Source: JAAYBF01 sp963715445 (GTDB taxonomy: Bacteria > Actinomycetota > Thermoleophilia > Solirubrobacterales > Thermoleophilaceae). Taken from it: a stretch of 64,000 nucleotides of DNA. The first letter of the stretch is position 1; each line of letters begins with the position of its first letter. This document shows, piece by piece, positions 24,918 to 34,044 of this stretch. The DNA lies in assembly GCA_963715445.1 (NCBI GenBank), contig OY970240.1, forward strand, positions 1,054,001-1,118,000, in the 5' to 3' direction. The translations under genes and the position numbers were made by a program. Under the pieces are notes generated by a model. The model was not told the DNA's origin. It saw nothing but the letters and a program-made list of their open reading frames with translations, and searched no databases.

Positions 24918-24934
24918 GTAGGATTAAATCCTAC
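24918..24934. promoter_or_regulatory. Palindromic operator copy 2
   Basis: GTAGGATT-A-AATCCTAC, identical arms to copies 1 and 3, with a different central base. Its centre is 59 bp from copy 1 and 35 bp from copy 3. Confidence 0.72.
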
Positions 24935-24952
24935 TGACCTTCCGTCCGATAC

Positions 24953-24969
24953 GTAGGATTGAATCCTAC
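24953..24969. promoter_or_regulatory. Palindromic operator copy 3
   Basis: GTAGGATT-G-AATCCTAC, again with perfect arms. It is the most distal from the regulator gene and could control rightward genes of the island. Confidence 0.72.
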
Positions 24970-25175
24970 GATGCTGACGGTGTTCGGTAGTCCTTGATTG
25001 CTATGACCCGCCCACCCGCCGCCCTTCTAGCCCGCTCTCCGGCTGCGCACGCACGGTTGAAAGGCATTACGATGCCGCCCTCGGCGCGCCGGACCGGTGC
25101 TAAAGGCCCTGGATGGGCTCTGTACGCGAAGATGATCGCTTCGTCGCGAGCCGCTCGGCTAGATCGAACCAACTG
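24970..25175. other. Stretch with no supported gene in the island
   Basis: Together with the operator region this leaves 337 nt (24839-25175) without a gene. Short open frames exist on both strands but show no family resemblance, no ribosome site and no consistent codon bias. It may be the leader of the rightward island genes. Confidence 0.4.
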
Positions 25176-25391
25176 ATGAAGATCCCTGACTCCAGCTTCT
25201 TTGGCCTCATGGTGGGGATGGTCGCCCAGGTTGCTGCCCCTGCTCGCGCAGCGGTTGACAAACAGCGAAACAAGCCAGTCAAATTTCACATTACGGTGGA
25301 GTCCGTCGAGCGCCCGCTCGTGCTCCCCGCAAGTATTCGCACACCTGAAGAACTAGAAGCCGCTCGCCGGAAGAAACTCTCTAGTCACTGA
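25176..25391 (+). CDS. 71-residue protein of unknown function
   Basis: A frame from ATG 25176 encodes MKIPDSSFFGLMVGMVAQVA, then a basic KQRNKPVKFHITVESVERP and a charged C-terminus EELEAARRKKLSSH. The N-terminal hydrophobic part could be a weak membrane or signal segment. There is no good ribosome site. It is kept because it precedes the 526-residue gene by 29 nt on the same strand and lies in the same compositionally distinct island. It could be spurious. Confidence 0.35.
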   Translation: MKIPDSSFFGLMVGMVAQVAAPARAAVDKQRNKPVKFHITVESVERPLVLPASIRTPEELEAARRKKLSSH

Positions 25392-25420
25392 CTACGAGGT
25401 TGCCGTAGGCTGAGCGGCCC

Positions 25421-27001
25421 ATGTTTGAGCAGGAGATTCTCGAAAAAGTAGGGTGCAGCGGCGCATCCGCCCTTGCTACCCAAACCAGCTGGGTCCATCG
25501 TCGCGTGGAGCGAGTTAGCTTCCCGAACGCTGACGACATTGCCGTCCGGCGGCGGATTAGCATCGATTTCTCTATCCCGGAAACCCTCCGCGCTGCCGAC
25601 GAGGCAACCGAGCTATCACTGGCCGTCTATTACGTGCCGCTATCAGTTCTCAGGAAGTGGCCGCCGGTCACGAATCTCGATCTACGAATTCCCGGAAATG
25701 AGCCGGCACCGCTGCTTACTCGAACCCAAAATGCGGTTGCCGACGGCTCTCTCCTCGTAGAAGTTGCTCAACAGGCACTGGGTGCGGACATTGAGATTGA
25801 CCGATATCTCAAGGCTCAGCTGAAGCGCATTCCGGCCGCGCGCTCTGCAGTGGCAGCATCAATTCTTGAACAGCTTTTCAGCCCGATCGATGGTGACCCG
25901 ACCAATGACTTCGATAGGCAGCGCAAGCTGCTCTGGGGCCAGCAGCAATTTGTTCACCTCGCCGGCGGGCTCACCGAGAGCACGATCCTGTGGCTACGAG
26001 TGTCGGGCAAGCCAAAACAGCGCCAGATAGTCAAGTTTGCCTATGACGCACGCGTCAACGCGTTTGAGGATCTTGGAATCTTTCGGCTGCCATCCTTTGG
26101 ATGGCGCCCCCTTAACGCCCAGTTTGAGGTCCCACACTTCGGTGATTCCGGCAGCTTTCACCTCGAAGCCACCGTGCCGGCCCCGCTGGAAATCACCGAC
26201 GCCAAACTGGAAGTGCGACCACGTCGCCAGCTCGGCGCGGAGGACGAACCGGAACACCACGCCGATGTCTTGAAGATCTCGGCCCAACCGGAGCGTCGCC
26301 ACGCTCACTACTACCTGGCCGGCGATCGATTGCGTACCGAGGGCGCCGCCCAGATGGCGGTCATGCCGCGAGGCGGACCGATTCACGTCGCGTGGATCGC
26401 CGCCCTACTGGTCGCCGCCATGCTGTGGGCCTACCACTCCGAAATCAGCACCGTACTCGCAAACCGAGGCCCGGCACTCGCGCCCCTCCTGGTCGTTCCG
26501 GGCCTCCTCGCTTATCTAGTAACCAGACCTGGCGAACATTCTGCCGCGACTCGACTGCTGCGCGGATATCGCCTTCTAGTAGTGGGCGTTGGGCTCTTCC
26601 CAATCGCAGCCGCCGTCATCCTCGTCCTCGCACCGGAGTGTCCAGGGGAGTGGCTCGAACACACGATGGCTGGACTCGCTCTTGCAGCGCTTGCCGATGC
26701 GTTCTTGCTCTTGGCTAGTGCGATCGGGATTGGGAGCAAAACCCCGATGACGGATGCGACTAAGCGCAGCATTCCAACGGCGGCCCTGGCCAGCGAGGAT
26801 CCTGGACCGAGCATGAGCGAGGAGAGGTACGTCGCACTAGCCGACTCGGTCGAGGCTGCCCGCAACGTAGCTAAAGACCTGGAAGATCTGCAGGCCAAGC
26901 TTGCTCAGGCGGAACTGACAGACGAGGAGCGGGACGACCTGAGCCAGCGAATCACGTTTTACCTCAGCTGCCTCGACCCGGACGTCCCGGAGTCAGACTA
27001 A
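25421..27001 (+). CDS. Unrecognised 526-residue protein with C-terminal membrane segments
   Basis: Residues 1-~305 form a soluble mixed domain (WVHRRVERVSFPNADDIAVR, VYYVPLSVLRKWPPVTNLDL, FGDSGSFHLEATVPAPLEIT) with no family I recognise. Four hydrophobic spans follow (AWIAALLVAAMLWAY, LAPLLVVPGLLAYLV, LVVGVGLFPIAAAVILVL and LAALADAFLLLASAIGIG). The last ~80 residues are charged and coiled-coil-like (VEAARNVAKDLEDLQAKLAQ). GC and codon use are clearly lower than neighbouring genes, suggesting transfer. The ATG is 9 nt from TAGGCT with no ribosome site. The N-terminal domain could be a ligand- or lipid-binding sensor; function unknown. Confidence 0.72.
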   Translation: MFEQEILEKVGCSGASALATQTSWVHRRVERVSFPNADDIAVRRRISIDFSIPETLRAADEATELSLAVYYVPLSVLRKWPPVTNLDLRIPGNEPAPLLTRTQNAVADGSLLVEVAQQALGADIEIDRYLKAQLKRIPAARSAVAASILEQLFSPIDGDPTNDFDRQRKLLWGQQQFVHLAGGLTESTILWLRVSGKPKQRQIVKFAYDARVNAFEDLGIFRLPSFGWRPLNAQFEVPHFGDSGSFHLEATVPAPLEITDAKLEVRPRRQLGAEDEPEHHADVLKISAQPERRHAHYYLAGDRLRTEGAAQMAVMPRGGPIHVAWIAALLVAAMLWAYHSEISTVLANRGPALAPLLVVPGLLAYLVTRPGEHSAATRLLRGYRLLVVGVGLFPIAAAVILVLAPECPGEWLEHTMAGLALAALADAFLLLASAIGIGSKTPMTDATKRSIPTAALASEDPGPSMSEERYVALADSVEAARNVAKDLEDLQAKLAQAELTDEERDDLSQRITFYLSCLDPDVPESD

Positions 27002-27063
27002 CTCGCCACGCCCAGAACCACCTCTGCCTGCGGAATCCGCGCGGAGCCTCGTCTATGGCGATG

Positions 27064-27095
27064 GCGATCTGGGGGAATTAGGGGTCCCAGATCGC
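27064..27095. terminator. 10-bp perfect stem after the island gene
   Basis: GCGATCTGGG and CCCAGATCGC flank a 12-nt loop, 62 nt after the stop of the 526-residue gene and 60 nt before the tRNA-Val 3' end. No T-run follows. It could terminate the island gene or the tRNA transcript from the other side. Confidence 0.45.
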
Positions 27096-27154
27096 GAAAC
27101 TCCGGGCATGGCCACGAGCCAGGCCTGATGAGGCCTGAACTCTGGACACCTTAG

Positions 27155-27227
<73 letters not shown>

Positions 27228-27272
27228 GTCCGCCGAAGCCTAAGGGGTGTTGCGCTCCCTAGTATCCGCGAC

Positions 27273-27617
27273 GTGGACAAGGGCCTCTTCCTTCGCGCGC
27301 TCGTGGTCCAAGCGCTGGCCGTTGGCGTGGTGTTCGCCGTCCTGGTGGCGCTGCCGCTGCCCGAGGACTTCTTCGAGGACTACGGGGCGATCACCGGGCC
27401 CATCGCGTGGATCGCCTGCTCGCTCGTCACCGCGCGTGTGCTCTCGATACCGGCGGGGCTCGTGCTGTTCGCGGCGCTGGCGGGTGGCGTGGCGGGCGCG
27501 ATCGTCGCCTTCGCGGCGTCTCACACTCCTGGCCTGGTGGTCAGCCTGCTCGTGTTCGCCGCGTCCTGCGGCGGCTACGACCCGGAGCTCGACGCGGCCT
27601 CTGCCTCCGGGCGCTGA
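27273..27617 (+). CDS. Small hypothetical membrane protein
   Basis: 114 residues with three hydrophobic spans: LVVQALAVGVVFAVLVALPL, IAWIACSLVTARVL/AGLVLFAALAGGVAGAIVAF and LVVSLLVFAASCGGY. No family was recognised. The GTG start lies 7 nt after TAGTAT with no ribosome site, so it is probably leaderless. It sits between tRNA-Val and tRNA-Glu. Confidence 0.65.
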   Translation: MDKGLFLRALVVQALAVGVVFAVLVALPLPEDFFEDYGAITGPIAWIACSLVTARVLSIPAGLVLFAALAGGVAGAIVAFAASHTPGLVVSLLVFAASCGGYDPELDAASASGR

Positions 27618-27648
27618 GCGAGCCCTCGCCAGCGCCGGCAGAGCTGAG

Positions 27649-27720
27649 TAGCCCCGGCGGGAGTCGAACCCGCGCTACGAGGTTGAAAACCTCGCGTGCT
27701 AACCGTTACACCACGGGGCC
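27649..27720 (-). tRNA. tRNA-Glu (anticodon TTC)
   Basis: A 72-nt cloverleaf on the minus strand: GGCCCCG acceptor start, D-arm region GTGTAACGGTTAGCAC, anticodon stem-loop CGAGGTTTTCAACCTCG (anticodon TTC), and T-arm GCGGGTTCGACTCCCGC. The acceptor closes with a G-T pair at the end. Confidence 0.96.
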
Positions 27721-27819
27721 GCCGGTCCAGTCTATGACGAGATCGGCATAGCCGCTGACCAGATCCACCCGTCCCGGCGACGGGGGACGACCTTCGTGCC
27801 GTCAGGCATGATTGCCGGT

Positions 27820-27893
27820 GCCCCCGTAGCTCAGCTGGTTAGAGCGGCGGCCTTTTAAGCCGCGCGGCGCGGGTTCGAATCCCGCCGGGGGCA
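27820..27893 (+). tRNA. tRNA-Lys (anticodon TTT)
   Basis: A 74-nt cloverleaf on the plus strand: acceptor GCCCCCG/CGGGGGC, D-arm TAGCTCAGCTGGTTAGAGC, anticodon loop CTTTTAA (anticodon TTT) and T-arm GCGGGTTCGAATCCCGC. The discriminator is A, and CCA is not encoded. Confidence 0.96.
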
Positions 27894-27904
27894 TCCAGCC
27901 CGGC

Positions 27905-27941
27905 ACGTGTGCGCCGGCGCACAGCGGCCGATGGCGCCGCC
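27905..27941 (-). repeat. Possible partial copy of the intergenic repeat (copy C)
   Basis: On the minus strand, 12 nt after the UvrA-paralogue stop, GGCGGCGCCATCGGCCGCT then GTGCGCCGGCGCACACGT aligns with the core of copy A (31741-31829) at 31 of 37 positions with one 2-nt gap, and keeps the central hairpin. The terminal AAACCG arms are missing. It is a weaker copy than A and B. Confidence 0.35.
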
Positions 27942-27952
27942 AGGAGCCTCGG

Positions 27953-30385
<2,433 letters not shown>

Positions 30386-30387
30386 GC

Positions 30388-30807
30388 TCAGGAGCGCTCT
30401 TGGATGCGGATCATGTTGCCGGCGGGATCGCGGAGTGCGCAGTCGCGAGCGCCCCAGGGCTGATCGGTCGGCTCCTGGACGATCTCGGCGTCGCCGGCCT
30501 GCACCCGCTCGAACGTCGCGTCGAGGTCGCTCGTGGCCAGCATGATGCTGGCGTAGGTGCCCTTGGCCATCATCTCGGCGATCGTCCGGCGCTCCTCGTC
30601 GGTGGTGCCGGGGTCTGCGCCGGGCGGAGCGAGGACGATGTTCACGTCGGGCTGGCCGGCGGGGCCGACCGTGTTCCAGTGCATCCCGCCTTGCTCAACC
30701 TGGTTGCGGACCTCGAAGCCGAGGACGTCGCGATAGAAGGCCAGCGAGGCCTCCGGGTCGGTGTGCGGGAGGAAGGTCGTGTGAATGGTGATGTCCATGA
30801 GCGTCAC
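30388..30807 (-). CDS. VOC-family (glyoxalase/bleomycin-resistance-like) protein
   Basis: 139 residues. TFLPHTDPEASLAFYRDVLGFEVRN and WGARDCALRDPAGNMIRIQE are the two beta-alpha-beta-beta-beta halves of a vicinal-oxygen-chelate fold. Metal-ligand positions appear as His near the start and Glu at IQE. A start at ATG 30798 (DITIHTTFLP) is equally possible. It is encoded directly before the UvrA paralogue and right after an AraC-type regulator; a role in binding or modifying a toxic small molecule is inferred. Confidence 0.85.
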   Translation of the reverse strand: MTLMDITIHTTFLPHTDPEASLAFYRDVLGFEVRNQVEQGGMHWNTVGPAGQPDVNIVLAPPGADPGTTDEERRTIAEMMAKGTYASIMLATSDLDATFERVQAGDAEIVQEPTDQPWGARDCALRDPAGNMIRIQERS

Positions 30808-30808
30808 G

Positions 30809-31252
30809 CTAGCTGCGGCTCGCGGCCGGCGCTTCTCGATTCCTGATCGGTCTGGTCACCTGCTTGGCAACGCACGGCGGCAGCCCTGCCGTCGACTGCG
30901 CCTCCCGGCGGCGGTAGGCGCTGGGCGGCATGCCCACCAGCTCGGTGAAGCGGGTGCTGAAGGTCCCGAGCGACGAGCAGCCGACCTCGAAGCAGACCTC
31001 GGTGACGCTGAGGTCGCCCCGACGCAGCAGCGCCATCGCGCGCTCGATGCGCCGGGTCATCAGGTAGCTGTACGGCGACTCGCCGTAGGCAAGCCGGAAC
31101 TGGCGGCTGAGGTGCCCTGCCGACATGTGCGCGCCGCGGGCGAGCGCCTCCACGTTCAGCGGCTGCGCGTACTCCCGGTCCATCCGGTCACGGACGCGGC
31201 GCAGCCGCTCGAGGTCGCCCAGGCGCTGCGTCGTGGCGGGTCTGCCGGTCAC
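30809..31252 (-). CDS. AraC-family transcriptional regulator (DNA-binding domain only)
   Basis: 147 residues. The double helix-turn-helix spans about 25-120: LNVEALARGAHMSAGHLSRQ is the first and LSVTEVCFEVGCSSLGTFST, then FTELVGMPPSAYRRRE, the second. There is no ligand-binding N-terminal domain, as in MarA/SoxS-type activators. It is followed with almost no gap by the VOC and UvrA-paralogue genes, so it likely controls this operon. Confidence 0.87.
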   Translation of the reverse strand: MTGRPATTQRLGDLERLRRVRDRMDREYAQPLNVEALARGAHMSAGHLSRQFRLAYGESPYSYLMTRRIERAMALLRRGDLSVTEVCFEVGCSSLGTFSTRFTELVGMPPSAYRRREAQSTAGLPPCVAKQVTRPIRNREAPAASRS

Positions 31253-31341
31253 CCGTGAGATCGTGCCACGTCGAGCCGGAGGTGCCCGGTACGACCCTCG
31301 CGAGGCCGAAGCAACTCGCGATGAGTCGGGCGCTGAACCGC

Positions 31342-31728
31342 CTAGGAGCCGGCGGCCAGCTGGGCCATGACGGACTCGGGATCCCAGAACGCCCGGAGGG
31401 ACTGGATCGCGCCCGCGTCGTCGAGGCGGTAGTGGAGAACGGCGTCGTAGGTGGCGCTCGCGCCGCCGGGGGCGCGAATCGTGACGTCCACGAGAGCCAC
31501 CGTCTCGGCCGGAGCCTCGTGGACGCGCTTGACCTCGAAGCGCACCCCTTCCAGCGCGGCGATCCCGACATCCCAGAAGGCGGCGATCTCGTCCGCTCCG
31601 CGGCGGGCGGGCTGGCCGACGGGATCCTCGAGGAGAGCGTCGGCCGCGAACAGGCCGAGCCAGGCGTCCCTGTCGCCGCGCTCCACCGCGCCCATCGCCG
31701 TCTTGGCGATGTCGGCCGCGTCAGTCAT
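31342..31728 (-). CDS. SnoaL/NTF2-like protein
   Basis: 128 residues from ATG 31728. KTAMGAVERGDRDAWLGLFA, DALLEDPVGQPARRGADEIA and the C-terminal strands VALVDVTIRAPGG, YDAVLHYRLDDAG match the NTF2-like cone fold of SnoaL / ketosteroid-isomerase-type proteins. The frame is open further upstream, but that part lies over the intergenic repeat. It could be a small isomerase or hydrolase; the substrate is unknown. Confidence 0.78.
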   Translation of the reverse strand: MTDAADIAKTAMGAVERGDRDAWLGLFAADALLEDPVGQPARRGADEIAAFWDVGIAALEGVRFEVKRVHEAPAETVALVDVTIRAPGGASATYDAVLHYRLDDAGAIQSLRAFWDPESVMAQLAAGS

Positions 31729-31740
31729 CAGCAGCTGGAC

Positions 31741-31829
31741 CGCGAAAACCGAGTGGCCAGGAAGCAGGGAGCGACGTGGGCGCCAGCACACGAGCGACCG
31801 ATGACACCGCCGGGCGACGGTTTGCAGCG
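31741..31829 (-). repeat. Dispersed intergenic repeat, copy A (after purH)
   Basis: An 89-nt element starting 5 nt after the purH stop. It shares with copy B (40367-40457) the blocks CGCGAAAACCGAG, GCAGGGAGCG, GGGCGCCAGC, CGAGCGACCGA and GCGACGGTTTGCAGCG (plus-strand reading). AAACCG and CGGTTT form imperfect terminal inverted repeats. A central hairpin CGTGGGC-GCCA-GCACACG keeps one compensatory T-A for C-G change relative to copy B, and has one mismatch. Confidence 0.78.
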
Positions 31830-31834
31830 GTCCA

Positions 31835-33415
31835 CTAGTGGCGGAAGTGGCGACGGGAGGTGAACACCATCGCCACACCCGCGGCATCGCAGGCCTCGAC
31901 GACCTCGGGATCGCGCTGGGACCCGCCCGGCTGGACGATCGCGCGCACTCCGGCGTCGATCGCCGTCTGAGGCCCGTCGGCGAAGGGGAAGAAGGCATCG
32001 GAGGCCATCGCCGCGCCGTCGAGCGAGAGGTCGGCGATGCCGGCCTTCTCGATGGCGAGGCGGACCGAGTCGACGCGGCTCATCTGACCGGCGCCGATGC
32101 CCACCGTCGCGAGGTCGCGCGCGAGCACGATCGCGTTGGAGCGCACGTGCTTGCAGACCTTCCAGGCGAAGAGCAGCTCGCCCCACTCGGCCTCGGTCGG
32201 CTTGCGCGCGGTGACCGCGTGCATCTCCTCGCGGGACTCCATGTCGAGATCGCGGTCCTGGACGAGCATCCCGCCCCGCACCCGCTTCATGTCCTGCTCG
32301 ACGACCTCGAGGCGGCGGCGCTCCTTGCCCTCCAGCAGCCTGACGTTCGCCTTCCCGCTGAGCAGCTCGAAGGCGTCGTCGTCGAAGGACGGCGCGAACA
32401 CCAGCTCCACGAACATCGCGTTCAGGCGTTTCGCCAGCTCCAGGTCGACCCCGCGGTTGAAGCACATGACGCCGCCGAAGGCGCTCATCGGATCGCAGGC
32501 GAGCGCCTTCTGGAACGCCTCGTCCACGGAGGTGCCGACCGCCGACCCGCAGGGGTTGTTGTGCTTGACGATCACCGCGGCGGGGAGCTCGAAGTCCTCC
32601 AAGAGGCGGCGCCCCGAATCGAGGTCCAGCAGGTTGTTGAAGGAGAGCTCCTTCCCGTGCAGCTTCGAGACCAGCGACAGCAGGTGCGTCCGCGCCGTCG
32701 TGTCTGCGTAGTAGGCGCCGCGCTGATGCGGGTTCTCGCCGTAGGAGAGGTCGAGGACCTTGACGAAGGAGCGCGTCACCTGCGCGGGGAAGTCCTCCTC
32801 GCGCTCGGCGAACCAGCCGGAGATCGCGGCCTCGTAGCGCGCGGTGTACGAGAAGGCCTCCAGCGCCAGCGCCTCCCTGGTGCTCGGCTCGAGCCGGCCG
32901 CCCGAGGAGGTCATCTCCTCGAGCACCGCGTCGTAGCTCTCGGGGGTCACCACCACCGCCGCGTAGCGATGGTTCTTGGCGGCGGCGCGGATCAGCGTCG
33001 GGCCGCCGATGTCGATGTTCTCGATCACCTCGTCCTCGTCGACGCCGCGGCGAGCAGCCACGCGCTCGAAGGGATAGAGGTTCACGCAGACCAGGTCGAT
33101 CGGCTCGATGCCCTGCTCCTCGAGCGTCGCGAGATGGTCCTCCTTCGATCGCACCGCCAGGAGCCCCGCGTAGATGCGTGGGTTGAGCGTCTTGACGCGT
33201 CCGTCGAGAACCTCCGGGAAGCCCGTGTAGTCCTCCACCGAGCGGGTCTTGATGCCGGCTTCGGAGAGGGTCTGCGCGGTGCCGCCCGTGGAGATGATCT
33301 CCACGCCCATGTCGGCGAGCCCGCGCGCGAAGCTCACGAGGCCGCGCTTGTCGGCCACTGTGAGCAGCGCTCGGCGGATCTGGACCTCGCCTGGCCCGGT
33401 GGGCTCGATCGGCAT
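31835..33415 (-). CDS. purH: Bifunctional AICAR transformylase / IMP cyclohydrolase PurH
   Basis: 526 residues. The N-terminal cyclohydrolase domain (about 12-200) has LLTVADKRGLVSFARGL, STGGTAQTLSEAG and GFPEVLDGRVKTLNPRIYAG. The transformylase domain has YGENPHQRGAYYAD, KLHGKELSFNNLLDLD, VKHNNPCGSAVG and the C-terminal AMASDAFFPFADGPQTAIDAG. It carries out the last two steps of IMP synthesis. ATG 33415 is 4 nt after the purN stop. It ends the purF-recQ-purN-purH unit. Confidence 0.97.
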   Translation of the reverse strand: MPIEPTGPGEVQIRRALLTVADKRGLVSFARGLADMGVEIISTGGTAQTLSEAGIKTRSVEDYTGFPEVLDGRVKTLNPRIYAGLLAVRSKEDHLATLEEQGIEPIDLVCVNLYPFERVAARRGVDEDEVIENIDIGGPTLIRAAAKNHRYAAVVVTPESYDAVLEEMTSSGGRLEPSTREALALEAFSYTARYEAAISGWFAEREEDFPAQVTRSFVKVLDLSYGENPHQRGAYYADTTARTHLLSLVSKLHGKELSFNNLLDLDSGRRLLEDFELPAAVIVKHNNPCGSAVGTSVDEAFQKALACDPMSAFGGVMCFNRGVDLELAKRLNAMFVELVFAPSFDDDAFELLSGKANVRLLEGKERRRLEVVEQDMKRVRGGMLVQDRDLDMESREEMHAVTARKPTEAEWGELLFAWKVCKHVRSNAIVLARDLATVGIGAGQMSRVDSVRLAIEKAGIADLSLDGAAMASDAFFPFADGPQTAIDAGVRAIVQPGGSQRDPEVVEACDAAGVAMVFTSRRHFRH

Positions 33416-33419
33416 CTGC

Positions 33420-34040
33420 TCAGCCCGCCTCTTCGGTGCGCACGAGGCGAGGGCTGGCCGGATCTCGCGAGACGGCGCCGGTGGCGATCAGGCGCACCGC
33501 CCGGGGCAGCAGACGGTGCTCGATCTCATGGATGCGACGCTCGATCTCCTCCACATCGCGAGCATATGGAAGCTCGAAGGCCTCCTGCAGTACGACCGGG
33601 CCGGTGTCCACCCCCTCGTCCACGAAGTGCACCGTGACGCCCATGACCCTGACGCCGTACTCGAGCGCCTGCTCGATCGCGCGCACTCCCGGGAAGGCGG
33701 GCAGCAGCGAGGGATGGACGTTGAGGATGCGGCCCTCGAAGCGCCGGATGAAGGCGCCGCCGAGGATCTCCATGAACCCCGCGAGCACCACGAGCTCGAC
33801 CTCCAGCTCGGTCAGCCAGTCGCCCAGCGCAGCGTCGCGCGCATCCCGATCGGGATGGTCGGCCTTGGCGAAGACCGCGGTGGCCACCCTCACATCGCCG
33901 GCCCGCTCCAGCCCGCGCGCCCCGGCGCGGCTCGAGGCGACGCCCACGACCTCGACCCCGTCGCGCCCGTGGACCTGGTCCAGGATCGCCTGGAGGTTGC
34001 TCCCCTCACCGGAGATGAGTACCGCGACCCGCAGCGCCAT
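33420..34040 (-). CDS. purN: Phosphoribosylglycinamide formyltransferase PurN
   Basis: 206 residues. VAVLISGEGSNLQAILDQ, VGVASSRAGARGLERA, LVVLAGFMEILGGAFIRRF and the catalytic block ILNVHPSLLPAFPG, then GVTVHFVDEGVDTGPVV (His/Asp) identify the folate-dependent GAR transformylase. It is flanked by recQ (4-nt gap) and purH (4-nt gap). It depends on 10-formyl-THF. Confidence 0.96.
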   Translation of the reverse strand: MALRVAVLISGEGSNLQAILDQVHGRDGVEVVGVASSRAGARGLERAGDVRVATAVFAKADHPDRDARDAALGDWLTELEVELVVLAGFMEILGGAFIRRFEGRILNVHPSLLPAFPGVRAIEQALEYGVRVMGVTVHFVDEGVDTGPVVLQEAFELPYARDVEEIERRIHEIEHRLLPRAVRLIATGAVSRDPASPRLVRTEEAG

Positions 34041-34044
34041 CGCG

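Noticed and set aside
24333..27154. Integrative element with att repeats at tRNA-Val
   Set aside because: No integrase, and no copy of the tRNA 3' end found at the distal side.
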